Source of the DNA: Rhizobium sp. WYJ-E13
Lineage (GTDB): Bacteria; Pseudomonadota; Alphaproteobacteria; Rhizobiales; Rhizobiaceae
Assembly: GCF_018987265.1 (NCBI RefSeq)
Contig: NZ_CP076854.1
Location: 186,001 to 250,000, forward strand
Direction: 5' to 3'
Length of the DNA: 64,000 bases
Shown here: positions 43,267-52,561 of the stretch, piece after piece
How positions within the stretch are numbered: the stretch's first letter is position 1
Layout of the letters: every line of letters starts with the position of its first letter
The notes under the pieces: model-generated
Database searches by the model: none
The model's input: the letters and a program-made list of their open reading frames with translations, nothing else
Told to the model about the DNA's origin: nothing
Made by a program: the position numbers and the translations under genes

Positions 43267-46200
43267 ATGCCTCAGTTCTTCATCAACCGCCCGGTTTTCG
43301 CCTGGGTTATCGCCATCTTCATCGCGCTTGCGGGCGTCATCGCTATCCCGCAGCTTCCGGTCTCGCGCTATCCAACCATCGCACCACCGAGCGTCAGCAT
43401 CAGCGCAACCTACACGGGCGCCACTCCGCAAACGATCAATGACAGCATTGTCAGTCTGATCGAGCGTGAATTGTCGAGCGTCAGGAACCTTCTTTACTTC
43501 GAATCGACCGCCGACACGTCGGGAAGCGCCAGCATTACAGCGACATTCAAGCCGGGAACGGATCCGGATATAGCGCAGGTAGATGTGCAGAATCGCCTCA
43601 AGGCCGCGGAAGCGCGCCTGCCTGAAACAGTCCGACGCGCCGGCGTGAACGTCGAATCCGCATCCTCCGAGTTTGCGATGATGGTCGCACTCAATTCAAA
43701 AGACGGCCGGTACGATGCGCTCGCCCTCGGCGACTATATGGTCGGCAACATCATCGAAGAGTTGAAGCGCGTCGAAGGGGTCGGCCGTGTGCAGTCCTTC
43801 GGTTCGGAAAGGGCGATGCGCATCTGGGTCGATCCTGCCAAGCTCGTCTCTTATTCCCTTTCGCTGTCCGACATCACCCAGGCGATCCAGAACCAGAATG
43901 CGCAGATCGCGCCGGGACGTGTCGGCGACGAACCGACGATGCTGGGGCAGAAGATCAGTATTCCGCTCACGGTCCACGGCCAGTTGGCGACACCGGAGCA
44001 ATTCGCAGCGATCGTGCTTCGCTCCGAACCCGATGGCTCCAAGCTGCTTCTCGGGGAAGTCGCCCGTATCGAACTCGGGGCGCAAAGCCTCGCCTTCTCG
44101 ATCCGCAACAATGGCAAGCCCGCCGCCGCTGCAGCTATCCAGCTGGCGCCGGGAGCAAATGCGGTGCGCACCGCCGAAGGTGTTCGCATGCGCCTCGCCG
44201 AGCTCGCACAAGCGATGCCGGCGGGGATGGAATATACGATACCCTACGACACCTCGCCATTTGTAAAGACTTCGATCCAGAAAGTGGTCCAGACCCTTGT
44301 TGAAGCGATGATGCTGGTCTTCTTCGTGATGCTGCTCTTCCTGCAGAAGATCCGTTACACGTTGATTCCGGCGATCGTCGCACCGATCGCCTTGCTCGGC
44401 ACCTTCGCGGTGATGTTGGCTGCCGGCTTCTCCATCAACGTGCTGACCATGTTCGGCATGGTGCTGGCCATCGGTATCATCGTCGATGACGCCATCGTCG
44501 TGGTGGAGAATGTTGAGCGTATCATGGCAACAGAGGGCCTACCGCCCAAGGAAGCCACGCAGAAGGCGATGAAGGAGATCACCGGCGCCGTCATCAGCAT
44601 CACGCTGGTGCTGGTGGCGGTTTTTATTCCCATGGGGCTCGCAAGCGGTTCGGTCGGCGCGATCTACCGGCAGTTTACGCTGTCCATGGCCGTATCCATC
44701 CTGTTCTCGGCCTTTCTCGCGCTGACGCTCACACCGGCGCTTTGCGCGACGGTGCTGAAGCCGGTTGATCCGCGCCACAGTGAGAAGAAAGGCTTCTTCG
44801 GCTGGTTTAACCGCAACCTCGACAGGATAACCAGCGGCTACGCCGGCTGGGTCGGATTGCTGGTGCGCCGCGGTGGGCGGATGATGGTGTTCTATCTCGT
44901 TCTCGTCGCGGCACTCGCCTATAGTTACCTGCAACTGCCTTCCGCCTTCGTCCCCGAAGAGGATCAGGGCAGCTTCATGACATCGTTCGCACTGCCGGCA
45001 GACGCGACGGCTGAGCGTACGCGCAGCATTGTTTCGATGTTCGACACCCTCGTAATGTCGAGGCCGGACGTTGAAAACAACATCTCGATCATGGGCTTCG
45101 GTTTCTCCGGTTCGGGTCCGAACGCTGCGTTTGCCTTCACTAGCCTGAAGGACTGGGCCGAGCGCACCACGACGATTGACGAGGAGATCGGTGCCGTGAC
45201 AGCGGCAATGGCGACTGCACCGGAAGGCACGGTCATGAGCCTCAAACCACCTGCAATCGATTCTCTTGGCACCACATCAGGCTTCTCGCTGCGTCTCGAA
45301 GATCGCGCCAATCGCGGTAGCGCCGCCCTGAAGGCAGCGCAGGATCAACTCCTGCAGCTTGCCGCGCAAAGCAAGCTCGTCACCGGCGTATATCCTGAAG
45401 GCCTGCCGGATGGTGCCAGCGTCACGCTGGAGATCGATCGGCAGAAGGCGGAGGCCCTGGGCGTAACCTTCTCGATGATCAGCGACACGCTGACGGCGGC
45501 CATCGGATCAACTTACGTCAACGACTTTCCCAATGCAGGGCGGCTGCAGCAGGTCATCGTGCAGGCGGATGCGCCGAACCGCATGCGGACTGAAGACGTT
45601 TTAAAGCTCTATGTCCGCAACAACGCCGGCGGCATGGTGTCGTTGTCGGAGGTCGTCAGGCCGGTATGGCAAACTAGCCCGCTGCAGCTCGAGCGCTACA
45701 ACGGCTATCCGGCGGCGCGTATCGCCGGGAACGCGGCCTCTGGTGTTTCCAGCGGTGCCGCCATAACAGAGATGGAACGACTCGCGTCGCGTCTGCCTTC
45801 CGGCTTCATGGTCGAGTGGACGGGACAATCGCTCCAGGAAAAACAATCGGCCTCGCAGGCTCCGATGCTTCTCACGCTCTCGATGCTGGTCGTCTTCCTG
45901 GTGCTGGCTGCGCTCTACGAGAGCTGGTCAATTCCCTTCTCCGTAATACTGGTCGTACCGCTCGGTATCTTGGGTGCGATCATGGCTGTCCTGTTGCGCG
46001 GGCTGGAAAACGACGTCTTCTTCAAGGTCGGCCTGATCACCATCATCGGCCTTTCGGCGAAGAACGCGATCCTGATCGTGGAGTTTGCGAAGAACCTGCG
46101 CAACGAGGGGCATGACATCCGCGATGCCGTCATTGAAGCAGCGCGCCTGCGGCTGCGGCCGATCCTGATGACATCGCTTGCCTTCACACTGGGCGTCGTA

Positions 46201-46401
46201 CCGCTGATGATTGCGCATGGCGCGAGTGCCGAAACCCAACATGCGATCGGCACCGGTGTGTTCGGCGGCATGGTTTCCGCGACCGTATTAGCGGTGTTTT
46301 TCGTCCCGGTCTTCTACGTCGTCGTTATCAGGCTATTTGGTCGCCGCGGCAAGAACTCCGCCAGCACTACACCACAGCCGGACAATCCTCCGGCCGCCTG
46401 A
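43267..46401 (+). CDS. RND multidrug efflux pump, AcrB/HAE1 type
   Basis: A 1044-residue proton-driven transporter of full family length with 12 expected membrane helices and two large periplasmic loops. It starts MPQFFINRPVFAWVIAIFIA. The proton-relay Asp pair in TM4 is GIIVDDAIVVVENVERI. The second half repeats FFKVGLITIIGLSAKNAILI. It exports amphiphilic drugs, bile-like compounds or plant phenolics in exchange for protons. Partner adaptor and channel flank it. Confidence 0.96.
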   Translation: MPQFFINRPVFAWVIAIFIALAGVIAIPQLPVSRYPTIAPPSVSISATYTGATPQTINDSIVSLIERELSSVRNLLYFESTADTSGSASITATFKPGTDPDIAQVDVQNRLKAAEARLPETVRRAGVNVESASSEFAMMVALNSKDGRYDALALGDYMVGNIIEELKRVEGVGRVQSFGSERAMRIWVDPAKLVSYSLSLSDITQAIQNQNAQIAPGRVGDEPTMLGQKISIPLTVHGQLATPEQFAAIVLRSEPDGSKLLLGEVARIELGAQSLAFSIRNNGKPAAAAAIQLAPGANAVRTAEGVRMRLAELAQAMPAGMEYTIPYDTSPFVKTSIQKVVQTLVEAMMLVFFVMLLFLQKIRYTLIPAIVAPIALLGTFAVMLAAGFSINVLTMFGMVLAIGIIVDDAIVVVENVERIMATEGLPPKEATQKAMKEITGAVISITLVLVAVFIPMGLASGSVGAIYRQFTLSMAVSILFSAFLALTLTPALCATVLKPVDPRHSEKKGFFGWFNRNLDRITSGYAGWVGLLVRRGGRMMVFYLVLVAALAYSYLQLPSAFVPEEDQGSFMTSFALPADATAERTRSIVSMFDTLVMSRPDVENNISIMGFGFSGSGPNAAFAFTSLKDWAERTTTIDEEIGAVTAAMATAPEGTVMSLKPPAIDSLGTTSGFSLRLEDRANRGSAALKAAQDQLLQLAAQSKLVTGVYPEGLPDGASVTLEIDRQKAEALGVTFSMISDTLTAAIGSTYVNDFPNAGRLQQVIVQADAPNRMRTEDVLKLYVRNNAGGMVSLSEVVRPVWQTSPLQLERYNGYPAARIAGNAASGVSSGAAITEMERLASRLPSGFMVEWTGQSLQEKQSASQAPMLLTLSMLVVFLVLAALYESWSIPFSVILVVPLGILGAIMAVLLRGLENDVFFKVGLITIIGLSAKNAILIVEFAKNLRNEGHDIRDAVIEAARLRLRPILMTSLAFTLGVVPLMIAHGASAETQHAIGTGVFGGMVSATVLAVFFVPVFYVVVIRLFGRRGKNSASTTPQPDNPPAA

Positions 46402-46444
46402 TCCAGGCGCATTTGAATTATAAAACAGGAAAGAATCCAAGACG

Positions 46445-47971
46445 ATGACCAGTGCGACACAGGCCACCCCTGTAACGGGTTCCTGGAACAAGGCTCTGCC
46501 GGTATCCACACAAATTATCGGCATGCTGTCTCTTGTCCTGTCCCTCGGCGCCTGTGCGGTCGGGCCTGACTATATGAGACCTTCGCTTGCGCTCCCGATC
46601 AAATATAGCTCGGCGGATCGGACCCAATCGATTGCCAGGCCGCAATTGTCCCGCTGGTGGACCCGCCTCGGCGATCCGACTTTGAATGCCCTCATCGAGG
46701 AGGCCATCCAGGGCAACCTCAATGTCGCGGCGGCGAAGGCCCAGGTCAGGGAGGCGCGCGCGACCTACCGCCAAGCAGAAGGCACCCTGTTGCCGGCACT
46801 TGGAGGCAACAGTTCCGCGAACCGTCTCAGAACCGCGACCACGGCCGTGAGGGGAGCCACCACCGATCAGCAGGATTCAACGCAATATCAGGCTGGATTC
46901 GACGCGAGCTGGGAAATCGATTTCTTCGGCAGGAACCAGCGCGGCGTCGAGGCGGCTTTCTATGGCTTGGAGGCAGCCGACGAACAATTGCGGCTGGCCA
47001 TGCTGACGCTCATCGGCGACGTTGCCTCCAACTATGTGTCCGCTCGGGGCTATCAGGCGCGCATCGCGCTCGCACAACGCACGGCGAAGGTGCAACGCGA
47101 TGCGGCGCAACTGATTAAGGTTCGAATGGCCGCAGGCTCGGCAACGGCCATGGATCTTGCCAACGCCACCGGCCAGGCGCGATCGACCGAGGCCGCGATA
47201 CCGGGCCTGAGGATTTCCTACGCCGAAGCGGTCCACCGGCTCAGCGTCCTCACGGGCCGTGCGCCGGGCGAGCTTACGGAACGGTTGAAGCGCCAGGCAC
47301 CGATCCCGCGACCAAAGCTGCCGATGCCGGTCGGCATTCCCGCCGATACCCTGCTGTCGCGGCCTGATATACGCTCAGCGGAGCGCCAGCTGGCCCAGGC
47401 GACCGCGAGGATAGGCCAGGCAGAAGCCTCAAGATACCCTTCGATCAATTTGATCGGCAACATTGCCACCACCGGGCTTAGCGTCGGAGATCTCGCCAAA
47501 AACTCTTCGATCGGCTGGTCGTTCGGACCTGCGCTCAACGTTCCGCTCTTCAGAGGCGGGCAATTGCAGGCGGCGGTCGAGGTCATCCAAGCTCAACGGG
47601 ACCAAAATTTCGTGGCGTATCAGGCCGCGGTGTTGAGATCCCTCGAAGAGATCGAGAATGCGCTGGTCGCGCTGGCGCAGGAAAGGGTGCGTTACGGCAA
47701 GCTCTCAGCATCAGTCGAGGCCTATCGCCAGTCTGCGACATTGTCCCGGACTCTCTACGAAGGTGGTTCGGCGGACTTCATGTCCGTCCTCGATGCGCAA
47801 CGCTCCCTCTACAGCGCCGAGGATGCGTTCGTTCAAAGCCGCATCGCGCTCGCCAACAGCTACGTGGCGCTGAACAAAGCACTCGGCGGCGGCTGGGACG
47901 GGGGCGTCGATGCCTCGAAGCGGGAGATTGTCGACAAAGACATGGGACCGCGACTGGCGCGAAAGCCATGA
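46445..47971 (+). CDS. Outer-membrane efflux lipoprotein, NodT family
   Basis: A 508-residue TolC-type channel. The lipobox is LSLGAC at about residues 33-38, followed by AVGPDYMRPS, typical of NodT/OprM. The body has two repeated long-helix units, for example AEGTLLPALGGNSSANRL, DASWEIDFFGRNQRGVEAA, RPDIRSAERQLAQATARIG and VLDAQRSLYSAEDAF. It completes the tripartite pump. The 26 residues before the hydrophobic stretch are longer than usual; a Met at residue 27 would give a more typical lipoprotein signal. Confidence 0.93.
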   Translation: MTSATQATPVTGSWNKALPVSTQIIGMLSLVLSLGACAVGPDYMRPSLALPIKYSSADRTQSIARPQLSRWWTRLGDPTLNALIEEAIQGNLNVAAAKAQVREARATYRQAEGTLLPALGGNSSANRLRTATTAVRGATTDQQDSTQYQAGFDASWEIDFFGRNQRGVEAAFYGLEAADEQLRLAMLTLIGDVASNYVSARGYQARIALAQRTAKVQRDAAQLIKVRMAAGSATAMDLANATGQARSTEAAIPGLRISYAEAVHRLSVLTGRAPGELTERLKRQAPIPRPKLPMPVGIPADTLLSRPDIRSAERQLAQATARIGQAEASRYPSINLIGNIATTGLSVGDLAKNSSIGWSFGPALNVPLFRGGQLQAAVEVIQAQRDQNFVAYQAAVLRSLEEIENALVALAQERVRYGKLSASVEAYRQSATLSRTLYEGGSADFMSVLDAQRSLYSAEDAFVQSRIALANSYVALNKALGGGWDGGVDASKREIVDKDMGPRLARKP

Positions 47972-48248
47972 AGAATGACAGTGAGCCGTCTATTCGGCGC
48001 TGCAATCGGCTTCTTGAGACGGCGCGCTGCCGATTCCTGCCTTCTTCATCGTCGCTGTTTGCCCATTGCGAACTTATCCTCACGGACGGAGAGGAAGGCG
48101 GTTGTTTGTGGTGCCGGTTCAAGCCTGGACCGCTCCAGCCGGTGTGGCCGCGCCCATTCTCCAAAAGCACCACGCCATGCCCCGCCGCCGGTTGCAAGCG
48201 CATAGACACCGAAATCGCCGTCGATACCGGAGGCGCCTGCCGGCACAA

Positions 48249-50081
48249 TCAAACGGCCATACTTTCCACGTATCGGCGCCAGCCCCCGTAGGCAGTGATA
48301 TCGGGCTGCTCTTTGACGGCGATCGCCTCGCACAGAAAACCGGTGACCAAAGATCCATCTTCCAGCGAGAGTTTTCCCACGCCAAGCGGCGCCGGAATCC
48401 GATCGATGAAATCTCCAAAGTCTGCCACGGGCAAAGCCCAGACCTCGACATCGATCGGGGCGCCGCTCGACACGTCGCGGACCAGGCCGGGCTTTGGAGG
48501 CGCGGTGCCATTCAATGCGAAGAGACGGTAATCGCCGCTGGTTCGGGCGGCTCTTCGAAACAGACCTGATCGCTGTGTCAGTTCGTGATTGAGCGGCATT
48601 CCGGAAAGGTGTGCGCCGACGACCGCAATTTCACGATAGCCATCGGGCAAGGATGCGTCAGCCGGTTCCGGATAGGGGTTGTCGAATTTGCCGAGCTTGA
48701 GCCCGGTCGCCCTGTGGAAAGAAGCTGCGATACCGGCTGCTCGCGCCTCGTTAAAACCAGGGGCGAGGAAGGTTACGCCAAGAGGCAGGCCGTCCCTGCG
48801 GAAGCCGTTGGGAACGGCGATGCCGCACAACCCCATCAGGTTCACGAAATTGGTGTAGATACCGAGATTGCTGTTGAGTTGAATGGGATTGGCGGCAATC
48901 TCTTCCTTGGTGTAGATCGTCGGCGTTGTCGGGACCAATAGCACGGCAATGTCGTTCCAGAGGGCACGCGTATCGCGCTTCAGTTCGGCGATCCTGTGAA
49001 TGGCTGCAAAGGTGTCGCCAGCCGTAAAATTTGTGGATTTCGACAGGATCTGACGTGTGACCGGATGGATCGACTCTCCATGCTTCTCAAGCACGCTGTC
49101 GAGGCTCAACGCTCTTTCTGAGATCCATGGCCCCTCGTAGAGTATACGCTGCGTTTCCTCAAACGGAGCAAAGTCCACTTCGACCTTTTCTCCTCCCATC
49201 GCCGTCAATCGCGCCATCGCCTCGCCGAAGAGCCTTTCAGCTTCGGTATCGCCGAAGAAGCGAAGTGCTTTGTCAGCCGGCACACCGAAGCGGAAACGCG
49301 GCGGCGCGGGCGCGGGTATCAGCGGAACGGCGTCCGCTTCCGGCCGGGAGAACGGGTATGACGGGTCGTATCCGGCGATCAGCCTGAGGACGCTCATGCC
49401 GTCCTCGACGGTCAGCGAGAAGATCGCGAGCGTTTCGATCGTCTTGACGCAGCCTCCGCCGGACACACATGCATTGCTGACGAGGCCAGGCGTCGGCTTG
49501 ATGCCGACGATGTTGTTGAAACCGGCCGGCACGCGACCGGAGCCGGCGGCATCGTTTGCGATGGAAAAGGACGACAGCCCTGCCGCAACCGAGACGCCCG
49601 ACCCGGAGCTCGATCCTCCCGAAATGAAGCGATCATCGAAGACCGACGAGCAGGCGCCATAGGGCGTGCGCATGCCGACAAGGCCGATGCCGAACTGATC
49701 CATGTTGGTCTTGCCGATGAGAATGGCGCCGGCGTCGAAGATCCTGTCCAGTGCTTGACCGCTGGACGTCGCGATATAGGCACCTTCCTTCAGGGCATTC
49801 GTGGTGGGGAGGCCGACAATGTCGTTGCAGTCCTTCACGGAAAACGGAATGCCCCATAGCGGCCGCCCATCATAACCTTCTGCCTCCAGCGCTTCTGCCG
49901 TCGCAAGAGCAGTCTCGCGCGACACGAGATAGGTCCAGACGTGATCCTCGCCGCGCGCCGCGATGCGATCGTAGATCGCGTTGATCACGCGCGTCGGCGT
50001 CAGCGTCCCGGCCGCATAGGCGGACGAGAGCGTCGAAAGGTCGAGGCTTCCCGTCGTGTCGGACCATTTCAGTTCGGACAT
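48249..50081 (-). CDS. atzF: Allophanate hydrolase
   Basis: A 610-residue two-domain enzyme that splits allophanate into ammonia and CO2. The amidase domain carries Lys83 (FSVKDCND), the cis-Ser in GGSSSGSG (Ser157) and nucleophile Ser181 in AAGSGRVPAG. The spacing (74 and 24 residues) equals that of the characterised AtzF. After about residue 450 is the C-terminal allophanate-hydrolase domain (VVGAHLSGMPLNHELTQRSG). ATG 50081 follows AGGAG. It is the last gene of the ureide operon, 4 bases after the isochorismatase-fold paralogue. Confidence 0.93.
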   Translation of the reverse strand: MSELKWSDTTGSLDLSTLSSAYAAGTLTPTRVINAIYDRIAARGEDHVWTYLVSRETALATAEALEAEGYDGRPLWGIPFSVKDCNDIVGLPTTNALKEGAYIATSSGQALDRIFDAGAILIGKTNMDQFGIGLVGMRTPYGACSSVFDDRFISGGSSSGSGVSVAAGLSSFSIANDAAGSGRVPAGFNNIVGIKPTPGLVSNACVSGGGCVKTIETLAIFSLTVEDGMSVLRLIAGYDPSYPFSRPEADAVPLIPAPAPPRFRFGVPADKALRFFGDTEAERLFGEAMARLTAMGGEKVEVDFAPFEETQRILYEGPWISERALSLDSVLEKHGESIHPVTRQILSKSTNFTAGDTFAAIHRIAELKRDTRALWNDIAVLLVPTTPTIYTKEEIAANPIQLNSNLGIYTNFVNLMGLCGIAVPNGFRRDGLPLGVTFLAPGFNEARAAGIAASFHRATGLKLGKFDNPYPEPADASLPDGYREIAVVGAHLSGMPLNHELTQRSGLFRRAARTSGDYRLFALNGTAPPKPGLVRDVSSGAPIDVEVWALPVADFGDFIDRIPAPLGVGKLSLEDGSLVTGFLCEAIAVKEQPDITAYGGWRRYVESMAV

Positions 50082-50085
50082 GGCT

Positions 50086-50727
50086 TCACTCCTGATGATT
50101 TCCGAGAACCGCCTCGACAGCGGCGGCTGAGGCAATCGCGCCGAAAAGGCCGTTACCGAATGTGGTTATGCGCAGCTGCGCGTCATGGCGCGCCGGAGAG
50201 GTTCCCTTGCAGGCGTCGATGACGGTCAGGCATTCGAAACCCATGTCGTTTGCCGCGCGCTGCGTTGCGTGCACGAGCCCGTCGGTCGGAAGGCCGGTCA
50301 CGAGAAGGTTGCGAATTGCGCGCCTGCGGAGAGTGTCCTCAAGGCCGGTCCCGAAGAAAGCGTTGTCGCCGGCATGATCGATGATAATGGTGCCGAGCGG
50401 AAGCGATATGCTGTCATCGAACTGCCAGTCTGCGCTGCCTTTTTGAGGGAGTTCATCGCCAAGGACCGCACGTCGACGTGCCAGAGCGCCACCGTCGGGG
50501 TCCTGTCCACGCCTTGAGGCGATGATGGCAAGACCGCGACGGCTGGCCGCCCCGATCAAGCGGATGGCGGTATCGCGCTCCGCTTCGGCGGCGAGGCCGC
50601 GGACGCCGCCGCTCTGGAAGCCGAGGAGCAGAAGGGCGGTATCACCGGATGACCATTCGCCGTCGAAGGGCCACGCATAGGGGTTGGCGTCAATCCGCCC
50701 GAAATGATCCATCGAGTTCTCAATCAT
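50086..50727 (-). CDS. Isochorismatase-fold protein lacking catalytic residues
   Basis: A 213-residue cysteine-hydrolase-fold protein that aligns well with its neighbour at 50720 but has lost the Asp-Lys-Cys triad. The N-terminal LLLLGFQSGG has Gly for Asp. IIIDHAGDNAFFGT has His for Lys. LLVTGLPTDGLVHAT has Leu for the nucleophilic Cys. The fold motifs around each site are kept, so selection for structure seems to continue. A partner or regulatory subunit of the active enzyme is likely. The start is ATG 50727, inside the end of the upstream gene; ATG 50712 is an alternative. Confidence 0.85.
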   Translation of the reverse strand: MIENSMDHFGRIDANPYAWPFDGEWSSGDTALLLLGFQSGGVRGLAAEAERDTAIRLIGAASRRGLAIIASRRGQDPDGGALARRRAVLGDELPQKGSADWQFDDSISLPLGTIIIDHAGDNAFFGTGLEDTLRRRAIRNLLVTGLPTDGLVHATQRAANDMGFECLTVIDACKGTSPARHDAQLRITTFGNGLFGAIASAAAVEAVLGNHQE

Positions 50728-51406
50728 CCGCCGTTTCCAGCATGGCGGCAAAAGCGCTCCGATCGGCAACGCCACCCCAGCGCCCGCCAAAGGCTCGAAG
50801 GATTTCCAACGTCGCTTCGTGGTTTCGGGTTTCGACCGCAGCGGTGCAATCTTCAAGAAGGACACATTCGATGCCATGCTCGAAGCCGTCGCGGATCGTG
50901 GATTGCACGCAGCAATCCGACGTCACGCCGGTGACGACGAGCCGCGAAATGCCGCGGCTTTCGAGCTGCTCGGCAAGATCGGTCCGATGAAACGAGGATT
51001 TGCCGGGCTTGTCGATGACGATCTCCCCGTCGATCGGTGTCAATTCCGGAATGATCTGCCAACCGGGCTCACCATGAACGAGTATCCGGCCGGTCTTTCC
51101 CATGTCGCCGATCCCCAGCCCGTGACGGCGCGTTCGCCATTGCTTGTTGGTGTGGAGATCGGAAAGATCGGGATGATGTCCCTCACGGGTGTGAATGACC
51201 GTCAGGCCGGCCGCGCGGGCGCGGGCGAGCGCCTCAGCGATAGGTGTGATTACCGAGCGGGTGTTTGATACATCTTCGCCAAGCTGGTCGACCCAGCCGC
51301 CGGCTGCGCAGAAATCGATCTGCATGTCGATGATGATCAAGGCGATACCGGCTTTGGAAACCGTGCCGCCCAGAGGCCAGAAGGTCGCGGTCGACTCTTT
51401 GCTCAC
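50720..51406 (-). CDS. Biuret/ureide amidohydrolase, isochorismatase family
   Basis: A 228-residue cysteine hydrolase with an intact triad: Asp27 in IIIDMQIDFC, Lys133 in IDKPGKSSF and Cys166 in VTGVTSDCCVQST. GRILVHGEPGWQIIPEL and the IDKPGKSSF block match the biuret hydrolase/ureidoacrylate hydrolase group. Biuret hydrolase yields allophanate, the substrate of the allophanate hydrolase encoded two genes on, so biuret or a substituted biuret/urea is the natural guess. The start overlaps the ATPase gene stop by 4 bases. Confidence 0.88.
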   Translation of the reverse strand: MSKESTATFWPLGGTVSKAGIALIIIDMQIDFCAAGGWVDQLGEDVSNTRSVITPIAEALARARAAGLTVIHTREGHHPDLSDLHTNKQWRTRRHGLGIGDMGKTGRILVHGEPGWQIIPELTPIDGEIVIDKPGKSSFHRTDLAEQLESRGISRLVVTGVTSDCCVQSTIRDGFEHGIECVLLEDCTAAVETRNHEATLEILRAFGGRWGGVADRSAFAAMLETADD

Positions 51407-52551
51407 AGGCGAGCTCCACTTTCCGGATCGAAGAGCAGGATCAGCGACGGATCCACGGAGAATGTCACGCGCTCGTCGCGTCGCACACGATGGCTGCTGT
51501 CGACGAGCGCTTTCAGCCTCGGCGCCGATTTCATCATGTCACGTTCGTCGTCCATGACGACGGCACCGCTCGCAGCCGTTCCCTTGTCCTCCATGTGGAC
51601 GAGCAGATCGGCGCCGAGGTCTTCGACGAAGGAGGCTCTTGCTGAGATTGTGCCGGGCATACCGGCATTGTCAGATAGTTTCAGATGTTCGGGCCGGATG
51701 CCGATCGTGACCCGTTGATCGATGCGGCGGGCCGCGCGCTCGCTCTGTTGCGCGAGCGGCAGCAGGAATTCGCCGATTGCAACCGCTGGGCGGTTGTCGT
51801 GCGCGATGAGGCTGCCCTCCAGAAAGTTGATTGGCGGGGAGCCGATGAAGCCGGCGACGAACATGTTGACCGGATGATCATAGAGCGCACGTGGCGTATC
51901 AAGTTGCTGCAGCGTTCCCTTGTTCATGACGGCGACCCGGTGGCCCATCGTCATGGCTTCCACCTGGTCGTGGGTGACATAAACAGTGGTGACCGCCGTC
52001 ATGCGCTGCAGTCGCGAGATTTCGGCGCGCATCTGACCGCGCAGGCGCGCATCGAGATTGGAAAGCGGTTCATCCATCAGGAAGGCGTTCGGCGAGCGCA
52101 CCAGGGCGCGACCCATGGCGACGCGCTGCCGCTGGCCGCCGGAAAGACGGCTCGGCTTGCGATCCAGAAATTCCGTCAATTCCAGCAGCGCGGCGGTTTC
52201 GCGCACCTTGTCGGCGATGACTTCAGGCCTGGCGCCGCGCACCTTCAGTCCGAAGGCGATATTGTCCGCAACGGTAAGATGCGGATAAAGCGCGTAGGAT
52301 TGAAAGACCATGGCTATATCGCGGTCGCGAGGCGACAGATCGTTTGCCACCGTGTCATTGATCTTCAACTTGCCGGAGGAGATATCCTCCAGGCCGGCGA
52401 TCATGCGAAGAGCGGTGGTCTTGCCGCAGCCGGACGGGCCGACCAGTACCATGAACTCCCCGTCGGCGATCTTGAGATTGAAATCACTCAGCGCGGCGGT
52501 CTTGCCGCCGGCATAGGTCTTTGAGACGTTCGTAAACGAGATTTCGGCCAT
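51403..52551 (-). CDS. ABC transporter ATP-binding protein, MalK/UgpC type
   Basis: A 382-residue ATPase. Walker A is VGPSGCGKTT, Q-loop VFQSYALYPH, signature LSGGQRQRVAMGRAL, Walker B AFLMDEPLSNLDAR and switch VTHDQVEAMT. The C-terminal TOBE domain from about residue 240 includes TIGIRPEHLK. This type serves importers of sugars, glycerol phosphate and other solutes. Here it sits between permease genes and the hydrolases of the ureide operon. Confidence 0.93.
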   Translation of the reverse strand: MAEISFTNVSKTYAGGKTAALSDFNLKIADGEFMVLVGPSGCGKTTALRMIAGLEDISSGKLKINDTVANDLSPRDRDIAMVFQSYALYPHLTVADNIAFGLKVRGARPEVIADKVRETAALLELTEFLDRKPSRLSGGQRQRVAMGRALVRSPNAFLMDEPLSNLDARLRGQMRAEISRLQRMTAVTTVYVTHDQVEAMTMGHRVAVMNKGTLQQLDTPRALYDHPVNMFVAGFIGSPPINFLEGSLIAHDNRPAVAIGEFLLPLAQQSERAARRIDQRVTIGIRPEHLKLSDNAGMPGTISARASFVEDLGADLLVHMEDKGTAASGAVVMDDERDMMKSAPRLKALVDSSHRVRRDERVTFSVDPSLILLFDPESGARL

Positions 52552-52561
52552 GCTGTCTGCC

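Noticed and set aside
41896..43431. 511-codon leftward open frame over the RND adaptor gene
   Set aside because: Antisense to a clear membrane-fusion lipoprotein; no recognisable domain, and Arg/Asp-rich composition typical of shadow frames.
47985..48023. Possible terminator GCCGTCT...AGACGGC after the efflux channel gene
   Set aside because: Only 7-bp arms with a 25-base gap and no T-tract; could be chance in GC-rich DNA.
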